In this document: piece after piece, positions 48,129-60,100 of the stretch | Position numbering within the stretch: position 1 is the first letter of the stretch | How the letters are laid out: every line of letters starts with the position of its first letter | Origin: Branchiostoma floridae | Lineage: Eukaryota > Chordata > Leptocardii > Amphioxiformes > Branchiostomatidae | DNA length: 64,000 bases | Direction: 5' to 3' | Assembly: GCF_000003815.2 (NCBI RefSeq) | Contig: NC_049981.1 | Location: 8,194,085-8,258,084, forward strand | Translations under genes and position numbers: made by a program | Notes under the pieces: generated by a model | What the model was told of the DNA's origin: nothing | Databases searched by the model: none | What the model saw: the letters and a program-made list of their open reading frames with translations, nothing else

Positions 48129-51100
48129 GTAAGCATATATTAGTCTATTACTAGACTATTACTAGTAAGAAATAATCTGTTACCACTGAATGATAATTAA
48201 TGTGTAACACTGAGAATGATATTTTCATGCATATGAAAAGCTATATTTCTACCCCCTGATAAATGTCCTTCAGGATCAGGTTTGTTTAAAGAACTTGCAG
48301 GGCAAATTTCGGTATTTAGACTGCCTATTCTTAACAATTGGAATCATGGCAGAAAGAGGCTATCAAAAATGACCTACCTGAATTTTAGAACATGAAAAAC
48401 TCACATTGGCATGGTTGTCTGGCCTCTAAAGAATAATTTGACGATAAAACAAGGAAAAATTTACGGCAGAATTATGTTATAATACGGGATCAAAACATAG
48501 GTGGTGACCTAGCTTTTCACCCCTTTTTCACTGCCTGTAAACAACACCAAAACACCTAACTTACATGTATAAAATATTGCTAAAAATTCAACACAATATA
48601 GAGGTATCAATCTTTACCTGTAATAAGCATCTCGAAAATCCAAACATATCCCAAGAAAAGCATTTCTACAGTCACTTTTGCCAAGAGTACCTAATCATTT
48701 TGAGTAGGCTGAAAGTATGCCATCTGCATGTGTCACTAAATACTGAAACTTGCCCTTAAGTACTTAAGGTGGAAGTTTGTCAAGTTTCCTATCAGCAAAG
48801 CTGGTACTTTTGTACTTCATTTGCATGACTATCGTCAGTTATGAGATATGATACCTTAATGCTGAAGTAACAAATCAAAGTGCTATTTAGCAGTTAGTTA
48901 AAGATGATCAATTATAAGATTTTAGTTGTCCCAGGATCCTGGTCTAAATTGTATCTTGAATTTCTGCAGCCCTTGTAACAAAGGGTTAATGACCTAATGA
49001 CCACCCTAAGTTTGTGTATCATTAAATGGTGTCATAAAAGCCTGTGTCACAATCCTATGTGTGAAAATTGCACACACGTGTGTGGAGTGCACACATCGTG
49101 TGATAGAATTTGTGTTTTTAGTTGAGAACATGTTATTAGATAAAGAACATAGATAGCATTGAACAATGGTAATGTTTTATAGTCATTGTAAAAACATTTT
49201 GATGTGCAAGGTGTGCTACAGATGACCGCAAACAAGCCTGTCTTGTTCCTCATGAAAGTCAGAAAAACTATAAAGCATCACAAAACGGGCAATTTCTGAC
49301 GTGGCAAATCTGAATGTCACGACCAGCTTACTCAAACGGCAAATGTTTGTTACTGAGTTTGGCAACAAGCATAAACCAGGCTCCTGGTACAGAGCCAAAA
49401 GAGAAGCTCAGAACTGAGCAAGGTGGAACAGAACGACCCGATGTGCCTCAAAGTCATGGGAGGAACTAATGTGCTATGGTAAGGTAATAAACCACATTTC
49501 ACAATACAATAATAGGGACAGTAGTAATCTGACTTGATCTGTCATAGGGCTTGGCTTGCTGGCTTCACCTAATAAGCTATAATTCTAGGAACTGAATTAT
49601 GACATTTTTGGCTGCTATTTCAATTCTTAATATCCTCTCAGGTGACAGCCGTATTTTTAGGGGATGAAATACCACCTGTGGCTATGATATTTTCCAATCC
49701 ACCGACCAATACATGTATTAATGTTGAATGCGGTGCATCTTTCATAAAACATAATATAATCAATGATACATGTAGATGTCTTGGGAAAATGAAGAAAGCA
49801 TCAATTTGATAATGTCAATTACATCTGACTCTGTAATTGGCTTCATGTCACGTCATTGAGACTGGCGAGACTAGCACATTTCGAGGAAAACAAGAGTTCA
49901 GAGACCTCATGTCTCCATGAAATACTGTAAATGCATTTAACTAATTTTAAGGAATAAGGACTTTTCAGGGTGGTTTTGAGTTCGCGGTAGCACCATACAC
50001 TGTTGTCTCTTACTGCCATGGAAAAATGTTCGCGGTGAAGCGGCCTCGGCAAACATTAAACCACCACGAAAGTTTCTGCATTTTCAGTATTCTGACTAGG
50101 CAAAATTTAATGACACCTACATAACTGAAACACAGTCTGACAGACACACAGACAGACACATAGATACAGCCATAACTATTATCCATTTTTCATGGAGATA
50201 AACACACCCAATACTATACCATGCATCGGATTCTCCATTTTTTGGAGATAGCAAGCTACATGTATGAGCTTCTGTGATTATTTGTATAGGATTGCTCTGT
50301 AGGGTCCATTTACTAACTGTATGTGACATCCAGCAGAGAGAGTAACATTGTGCGGAGACAAGGTAAAACCAGGATGGGATCTGGTCTGATCTGGGCATGT
50401 AGTCATCCTATCACATGACCCTTCCATCAAGCAAGGTTGATGGAAAACGTGATGTTTGTGTGATTGCCTGACACTGTTTCATGACTACCCAAAAGGAGTG
50501 CACAGGGATAAAGAACATGTGTATGGATGTATGCGTTCTTGAGTGTCTGTTTATATTTGAATAGAATTAAATCAAGTGGCAGTATGTGATGGGGAAATGG
50601 TGCCAATACATTGCATACCTGTATATGCTAAGCATGTCTAGATCTCGCCACAGAGTGACAGGAAGTGAGGGGAAAAAGTAGGACTTGTGGGAGTGGAAGG
50701 AAGTAAAGTGTAGGGGACCTGGTGATGAATAGGCATAAAATCACTTTTCGTAAGGGAAATGATATTTATTATATCAAACCACTACTAATTAACAGGAGGT
50801 CTTATTTTTGGTTTGCTTTTGTCTTTGAAGTTAATATACATGTATGCCAAAAAGCAGTTACTCAAGCAACTGGATATGATTTTGGAAACGGTCAGACGTT
50901 ACAACTAGTATGCACTAGTTTTCGTCAGTTTCCAAATTATATCCAGTTGCTTGAGTATCTGCTTTTTGGCATATCTTATTACCTGGATGTCTAACCTTCA
51001 TTAACGTAATATACATGTATATTTTCATTACACTAGTCCGGTTCACATTACAAGAGTCCATTGATTACATGTACTTCTAGTCACTGACTCAATGGACTCT

Positions 51101-54100
51101 TGTAATGTTGAACTCATGTTGTTGTTGATTTTTCCCAGGTTGCTATTCCTGGACAGTGCCACGTACCTTTCCCAAGGGAAACTGAGCTTGTCCCTGGAGC
51201 GCTACATCCTTGTGGACATTGATGACATTTTTGTGGGGAAGGTGGGCACAAGAATGCAGACAAGTGATGTAAAGGTTGGTGTACATTTTTTATCTATTCA
51301 TTCATTCAATCACTCATTCATTCATTCATTCATTCATTCATTCATTCAATCAATCACTCATTCATTCCCTCAAGCCATCTAACAAGGTTATAATTTGCAT
51401 GATCTTATGGAATGCCTGAATGATTAAAGACTCGATAATGATAAAAGAATATTAAGAGTATTAAGATTATGAATATGAATGCTTACTGTAACTGCCCTTG
51501 TCCTGAGCCTATGGGGTGCCTTACAACTCTGAAGGGCTACTAAATGATATAACAAGCAAATGCATCCAGTTGAGTTGTCATGGCTAGCATAGAATATGAA
51601 ACAGAAGGCCTGGGATAAAATGTGCAGCATCAGACCCATGTTTCCAAACTTCCCTGGAACTTAGTATTTCTACAGGGACCTTATATTGTGGTAGGAAAGG
51701 AAAAAGGTTTTTGCTGTTTTTATAGTCTGTTGTGGGAACAATTCTGTAGTAGTAAAAGGACATACAGGACTCCATTTGCAAAGCAGGGTTTCTGAAGATT
51801 CCATTCTTGTAAGGGACAGCGTCAAATTTGAAAAATTAAACTATTTCGGATTGAGAGGTGCTAGGTACTTGTTTCAAATGAGGTCTAGTTGTATTGTGAT
51901 TTTGTAATGCAAAAACATAAAATGCAGTAGCAACTCTCACAGTAGTGTCATCCACCACTTTTACATACCCAGACACCTGGCAGCTGACTCCCCTCTAACT
52001 TGTGATGGATATGTTTTTCTATTGTAGTAGATTAGCCAGCATGATCGACTACCCTGTTGGAACAAACCCTGGCCAGGACCATGTATAACTGTCAGTACAA
52101 ATGGACTGGGGACCACCCAGCTGACCTCACTGATCTTATATTGGACATTGGGATTAAATCAGCCCATCTTCATGAACCGCTATCACTGAGCTGATGGGCC
52201 CCCAGCAGACCTGCGGGTATCCATCACATCCTGCAGCACTTGTTAGGAGCTGCGATGGCCCCAGTCCTGTCTGAACTTGTTCACTGGCTCGTATGTTTGG
52301 CGAATGAGTGCTTGAAAATTTGGAGCCGGGCCGGTGGTCAGGGTAAGGGGTCGCTTCATTTGCTTCATCAGCTGCTGTGTGCTCCTCACAGAGCCATGTC
52401 TGAGCTGGTACATCATCCCGACTCACCACATTGTACATGCATATACTACTGGTGCCAGCATAATTCACATGTGGCCTGTGGTATGATAGACTGATGATGC
52501 GTCACGGTAGTTTGGTTGGTTAGGCTATATGTAGAATGGCCGTTGCAATGTGTATAGGCCACAACCACTATTATCTCCTTAAGTTATGTCACCTATGACG
52601 TCATGGCTGAACTGAATTAGCACGAATATGTCTCAAGATGACCGGGCAGTCGTATTGCAAATATAAAATAGGGAGCTATCAAAGAAATTAGTCGGTTCTA
52701 AAGAAATTAGTTGGTTCTAAAACTAAACTCGGCACAAAAAGTTAGAGCATAATTCTATTTGTTGCAGGATGAATTCAATGTATTATAATTATCATTAGAA
52801 AGCTTGTGTAATTTCCTTTCCTATGATATCCATCGTTTTATGAATGTAAGCTCATGAAAGAAGCACNNNNNNNNNNNNNNNNNNNNNNNNNNNNNNNNNN
52901 NNNNNNNNNNNNNNNNNNNNNNNNNNNNNNNNNNNNNNNNNNNNNNNNNNNNNNNNNNNNNNNNNNACCAGCATTCCTGCCCATGATGGATCAGATGATG
53001 TTCTTTCTGTCTCATTCCCCTTCTTTTAACATGAGAATGCAGAAGGTCATTGAGATACCAGCTGAGATGACACTAGCCAGTTAAGATCAACCTCGCTTTC
53101 TTCCTCGTTTCACTCCGCCGCTCAATCCGATATCATACAAGGAGTCCCGCGTCCGTTAGGGAGCAACTCTTCCCTGGCAGCAGAATGAAGCGAATACTCC
53201 GGACTTGTCAGGAGAAATTTTGCCAATATCTTGACTAAGATATCTTGATTTCCATCAAGACGCTGAAAAAACCTGTCGGTGACCCGAATCCAATATCGGT
53301 AAAAACTGTGTGTAGATTGTGCCTTATATTCTGTTGATATGACCATGGGCAATAACACCTTACTTGAAAAGATGGCTTCTCCCTGTTTGTCTGCCAATTG
53401 GATACTGTTTATCCCTTTGAATACTGCATGTTCCCAATAGATCTGCCTGGAGATTAGGTACCTACATACAATGTATAAATGTGTACCTTTTTTCATTCAC
53501 AGTTTGACTTCACTTTTCCAAGGGTTAGTATTAGGCCAATGCTAAGATGAAAAAAGCTATATTTTCAATGCATTTTGTAAAGCCAATTGGCAGCAATCAC
53601 CTGTGGGTGGCTTGTTTCTATGGTAGATTGGTTTGAGCAGGTACATTACTCACTGTAAAAGGTTTGTCATCTTTGCCTCCAAGTGTAATCTGTCTCGCCT
53701 ACTAGACAATTCCCTTGGTGACAAGAAAGCCTCCCCTTGCCCTATTCCGTATCAAGGCATGCCCCTGCCTGTGCCATGCATTCTCATTATCCTACCACTT
53801 GCTGACTCCTGTCAGATCTGATCTCCCACCTGTAAATATAACAGTCAGCCCAACCCAAGAGGCTTGTACAACCACTTGACGAGGATTTAATGATGTCTTG
53901 TAGAAGGCATCGCAACATGTATTGTATTCTAGGATACCAGAATTTTATTTGCATTCTGAGTAAGAACACCTTATAATGCTCTCAGAAAGTCAAAGTTAAA
54001 TCTGTTCAGTACAGGCTGAGGAACAGGCTGCCAGCTCAATCCAGCTGATTTTGTATATGTACAATGTACATGAATGTTATGAGGCAGAACCTTAAGCTAC

Positions 54101-57100
54101 CGGTGGGTTAGATGGGTCTTGGAGTCTGCTTCTACGTGATAGTCACACCATCTGTCGGAGGTACCAGTGCGAAGATGTTCTTTCTTGCTGGAGGAGTGAA
54201 AAAATTGGTGGACAGTGATGAACAGTGATAATAGTGGAATGGAGAAAGACTGATTACATGTAGCACAGCAGATCATGACGCAAAATCTTTTAATCTGTAC
54301 TAAGCAGTCACAAAACTATTAATAGTTATAAGGCCATACCAATTTATTTGATTGGTTCTCAGAATTTTGCTACTATTATTCCCAAAATGAAGAATTCAAA
54401 GCAGAGAAAGTTTGGCAGATTTTTTGTGTGATCCACTCACATATGTAGGCCTGGTGCTCATTTCATGACCTGTAACTGAATTTTCTGTACATGTACCAGT
54501 ACCTACACCTAGCCAATGCCAATATAAACTGTTACCAGCACCTGCAAAGGCATAGTCATAGTCATGTTGCTTCATATGTCAAAGTTGAAACTTGTCGATT
54601 TTCAGACCTAAGATACAGTTTGTATCCTCTCTGGTATTGACGAAGTGCTGCAGAAAATCTTAAAATCAAGATATATGTCTGTTGCAAGTTATTGTACAAA
54701 TTTACTTGAGTTATGAGATGTGGAGATTGTGTTTATGAGTGCCCTATGGACTCCTGTCCCAGCTGATAGTGATCCAGGTTAGGATCCTCAGCTGCCTGTG
54801 TAAGCTCAAGTCCTCATCAACGATCCTGTAGAAGCTATATTTGCCACATTTGGTTACATGGACTGCGATAACCTAAGTCTTTAAATCTCCAGAAGCTAGT
54901 AAGAAAAGCTGACCAAAGGCATTCTGATCCAGAAGGAATCACCCAAATGGCATTGGCTGCGTCAGATATGCTCGGTGTGGACATTTCTCACATTATTGGC
55001 CCCATATTTTCTGCCATATCTACTCCCACCTTCATTTCCGGAAGTGTAATGATCCTTTTGACGAGACAAATCACTTGGTTATGACTGAGGAGAAAAAAGC
55101 AGGGCTCATCCTAGAATTTACAGCCCTATGATATAGGCTATATGATATATGTTCCAAACTCCTGATAATAAGGTAATATCTAAAGATGAACAATTGGCAC
55201 AAGATTTTCATTATTACGTATAAAGTCATATCTGGCTCTACTTGGTTCAAGCTAGAATTTGTTTGGGAGTATTCATGCTCACAAATTAATCCAGCTATCT
55301 AGTGGAAAGAGGAGGTCTTTACTTCTCCTTACACTTCTGTACTTTTCATTCCCTCAGGTGGTTACCCAACTTCAAAGCAATCATCATCAAGTTACCCCCT
55401 CTTATGAAACTTTTATGAAAACTTCTCATTACTATTCCAGACATGTGGTATGACCTAACATCAGTTTAGCCTTTAGGTGTGCAACAAAGTGTAACATGCC
55501 TGCACTGTAGGCGAGAAGTCCTCCTGTCTTCATTATTCATGAAACATTTACCCCAGAAAGGTTGTCACTCAGCCATGTAATAGCTAACTGATGAAGTTTT
55601 GATACTGTTTTGTTGCCAGTCTGTCTGGAGTAATTTGCAGCCGTTGCTTATTGCCTTTCTTACTGGAACTTCCCGAGAGTCATAATACATTCATTCAGTG
55701 CATTGATTAGTGGTGCGAAGTCCAATAGATTCATTAAGCACTTTTGGGCAAAAAAGGATTGCAGCCAGCCAGTTGATTCTGCTCCTTAGTACTAGCCATA
55801 GATGGTGTTCCTGTTAGGCCCAATCTATACACAGTTTTTGCCAATACATGTATCTGTGGAGATGTTGGGAGGGATCTGGAACGTTGGCTGCGGGACACCC
55901 GTGGCACTTGCAGTCATAAACAGTTATATAGCCTAATGAGCCCGCATTTTATGCTAATGAGCCCTCCCGAAGTCGGGACACATCTACACGCGCGCGGAAG
56001 ATCCCTGCTAAGCTATCGTACAAATGGTCCGGACCTTTCGGGAGAAATTTTCCCGATATCTTTATGGCGATATTGCAGTTCCATCTAGACACTCAAAAAA
56101 AGCTGTCGGCAAGAGGTTGTCGGCTCGCCGATATCGGGAGAAACCGTGTCTAGATCGTGCCTTAGTTCCTGGAGCTTGGAGCTGGCTCATTTCCATTCCG
56201 TGCCCTTGCTGATGTAGGAATTTCTGCAATGTGTCCAAACATCGCATAACATGAGGGCCTCCAGGCAGATACAGTTTCTAAGGAAACGATAACTTAGTTG
56301 GGTTTCTCTTGTAAGAACGTAAGGAAGATGTATGATGGAATTCATAACTTGCAAATCATAGGTAATGGTTCAGATTTCAGATTCCATAATTTCTGACTAT
56401 ACCCATCGTGTACATATGGTAGATGGTGGCCCACGGCCCTGTTAGCAGCAGTGGAATCGTGCTCACTGTGTTCGTTTAAACCGTTTGCATCTGGCAACTG
56501 GGCACAATATGTGTCGGTAGTCATATCTCCTCGCCATGCACCACAAGATTTACATAAAGGACGACATGATATTAGTTCAGTTGTTTTTGTTAAACCGGAT
56601 AGTGAGTGAGTGAGTGTTGTATACATTGTCGTAGGACACCACAGCCGTTTTAAGTGATTGTTTCGTTGTTGGGTTATTTACGATGTAACCAGCATGATGG
56701 CCCTGTCTACCGGCCTTACCTGGCATCACAACTACTTTCCCCACCATACATCTGCTTAGAACTGTATGGAAGCCTGGTAGCAGAGATAACTGTGTTCTGT
56801 CTGAAACAAAGCCTGATTAAATCTCGCTTATAGCAGCCCGCCAAACATCCGCCGGCCCTGACAGCGGAGTTTGAGTTACACAGACTATCTGAAACAAAGC
56901 TTACTGTCTGAGTTTTCGGCAGTCTAGTGAACTCCACAGTGCCATGGGATTATTAGCTTGGGGCTGCCCGGGTTCGAAAAGGTCACATACCCAAAATATT
57001 CACACCAACTTAAAATGATACATCAAAGAATCACATCACATTAAGATGTACCAATACATGATAAACAAACCACCGTTACCATGGTAATACTTTTTCATTG

Positions 57101-60100
57101 CCAGACTTATCTTTTGTATTTTTATATTTGTAGTCCGTAATAAATATCTTATGATTCATTCCAGGCCCTCATAAGTGCCCAGTCCAGGCTGGGAAGTTTA
57201 GTTCCTGGGTTTCGCTTCAACCTTGGGTTCTCCGGCTACTTCTACCACTCAGGTGAGGCTGTTTATTTGTGTATTGTTTACTTGTTTACTGTTCTTGACA
57301 GACTGTACTTGACAGACTGTAAGGTCATCAGATTAGTGTTCAATGAAGAATTGCAGAAACAGTTCAGGCCCAGTCTATATTGATTAAGCCCCAGTCACAT
57401 AAATCGCCTACATGTACATTTTGTATGATAGCTTACCCCATAAGTTGTCCAATGATCATGGTAAATCGCAGGTACTTTGCATTCCTTCGTCTGAGTCATG
57501 AAAAGCAGACAATACAGAACAAGAAATCCTGGAGGATAATCTTCCTTCTTGCCTATTTTGAATATTTGTAGGAGATGATGTAGAGGATATAGGAGATGAT
57601 GCGCTCCTGGCCAACGCCCATGAGTTCTGGTGGTTCCCCCACATGTGGGCCCACACACAACCCCACACCTTCACCAACGAGACATCGCTCCGGGAACAGA
57701 TGATCCTCAACAAGAGATTTGCCAAAGTAGGTACCCGCTGGAACATAGTATTACCTTTTCCTTTTACAAGACTGTTCTCTTCTGTCTACTTCTACTACTA
57801 CTACCCAGTCCCTTGACCTCCAGGTCGTTAGGGGGACAAGGTAGCCTACTACATTTGTAGCTATATATGTCACAGTAGAGATCACGATTCAGGACAATCG
57901 CCGATTGTCCTAGGACAGATTGCGACTGGGATCTGTCCTAGGACAATCGGCCATTGTCCACGATTGTGATCTCTACTGTCACAGTGACATAACAAGTCAT
58001 GTATTGCGCTCTTAATACCAAATTATTATAAATTAAAGCCTTTTCAGGAGACTGTGAAGTCTCAAATTGCATTCATTACAGTACCGGCACTTAGATTGAT
58101 GTTCAGGCATGACGCACCTGCCATGACACACGAGTCGGGTAGGAGGAACCCCTTGCATCCTTGATCGGAAGTCCTCCTAGGAGACGGAAACTCCAAACAA
58201 CAAACCTGCATCTGCTGGGGCCTTCTTACACGTTCCATACAGTTACCCCTGTAGGACTATTGCGCCAGTGGACAAGAGGGTGGACGTGCACACCCCTCAT
58301 TCACCTTAAATTAAAAAGTCACGTGTAGGCCAGGCAGATGGGTCACCTAACCCACCCTGTCTGCCTACCATTGTCTTCTGAGACAGACGAATGCCAACAC
58401 TAAGATTGATGACTGTGCTTATACTGATGTTTTTTTTGTGTGTGGAAACCAGGAGCACGGGATTCCCACGGATGGAGGCTACGCCGTGGCTCCACACCAC
58501 TCCNNNNNNNNNNNNNNNNNNNNNNNNNNNNNNNNNNNNNNNNNNNNNNNNNNNNNNNNNNNNNNNNNNNNNNNNNNNNNNNNNNNNNNNNNNNNNNNNN
58601 NNNNNNNNNNNNNNNNNNNNNNNNNNNNNNNNNNNNNNNNNNNNNGTAGTAATAGAATCTGTAGGATTGAGATATTCATGGAGGTATTTTCACTAGCATT
58701 TGTGTGTGTGACTGTGTGTCTGTGTGTGTCTGTCAACAAGATAACTCAAAAATGGCTGGATGGATTGGCTTCATTGGTGGTGTGTGACAAAAGCTTGAAA
58801 TGATTAGATTTAGGTCACCTAGCGCCTTCCCTTGGTACTGTAGCAGAACTTTCAGTCTTGATATCTCGTGTTATGAACAATTGAAATCTATTGTGACGAT
58901 TTTTTGGTGTTAGATAGCTCTTGTGCTCGGGAAGTTTTGGCCCCCTAGTGGCTAGTCTCAGAATAGCAGGAGCACTTTTGTCAAAAATTTCTGACCATCA
59001 AGAAAAAAAAATTGCATGATTTTTGGCACGTAGATAGCTTAGACAAAGTTAAAATGTATATAATCTGTATATAAATCTGTATATATGTTAATACGTTTGA
59101 TGATCGTAAACGATTTTAATTGTCCTCGTTATGTTGTCCATGTTACAACTATCTATGTTAGTACATGAGCAATTCAGGACCAGTTTCTGAGTCCTGCGAA
59201 TCTGTACTTTTTATGGACCCAATAAACCATTATTATTTGCATATTTCATGAGAATATTCCACCAGTTTTTTCAATCTCTTGTCCCTGACATGATCTGCTC
59301 TTGACATTTGGGTGACAGGTAGCTTTAAATTTCAAGACAAGGTGGGGCAAGTTTGAGCCTCCTAACATTTGATTTTGGAACTGCAAGGGCATTTTGATTA
59401 AGACATTCCAACAGGACAAGTGAAGAAAGGAACGACAGATTTCCATTATGTTAAGCATGCAGGTAGCTCAGGCAAAGATGTATTATTATTATTATAATGA
59501 TATACATGTTCTGCAAATGAGGACTTAATTTGCATATTATCAAAGTGGAGATTGTACAATTCTGTTGTTTTCCATAACTGGATTGGGATGTTTACAGTTT
59601 ACAGTTACTGTAGTTTGTAGAGAAGTCAAAAGGGGGCACTTGCAGGTAATACAAAGATTCCATATGCTATTTTCATACATGAGCATTTTGTATCTCAGTC
59701 TATTATTGAAGTCTACATCCTGCCGGACATGGAATGGTGTCAGTTGAAACCATGTGGGGCCGCGTAGCACAGTGGGAGTGTGTTCGGCCTGTGACCGAGA
59801 GGTCGCCGGTTCGAATCCGCCTGCCGTGTTGCCGGTCTTGTGCCCTTGGGAAAGGCACTTTACACGACTTTCCTCACTTTACTCAAGTGAAATATGAGCC
59901 GTCCCTCGGATAGGACGTTAAATGGAGGTCCCGTGTATGGGGAGAGCCACACCCCATGCACGTTAAAGAACCCCCACACGTACGATGGTGCGGTGTGAGA
60001 TGGTGCAAATTCTTCTGTCTGGAGTTGGTGAATCATTTCAAATCACCCAGATGGAGGCCTGGCGAACCTCTGTCTCGTATCAGCCAACATAGGCTACAAA

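Larger units (their letters stand above)
48129..51138 (+). other. NDST intron 1
   Basis: Bounded by gtaagc and cccag. It holds a degraded CGCGAA MITE (49923-50089) inside a remnant of the TACCTCCATG family, a foldback element (50843-50973) and a small hairpin (51045-51108, 20-bp arms). The rest is AT-rich with no coding signal I can support. Confidence 0.85.
51275..57164 (+). other. NDST intron 2
   Basis: The largest intron seen. It holds the TTCA microsatellite, a 100-N gap and two related repeat copies at about 53180-53335 and 56025-56165. No exon-like sequence is convincing; the minus-strand open frames at 52154-52468 and 53122-53496 have no recognisable domain. Confidence 0.8.
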
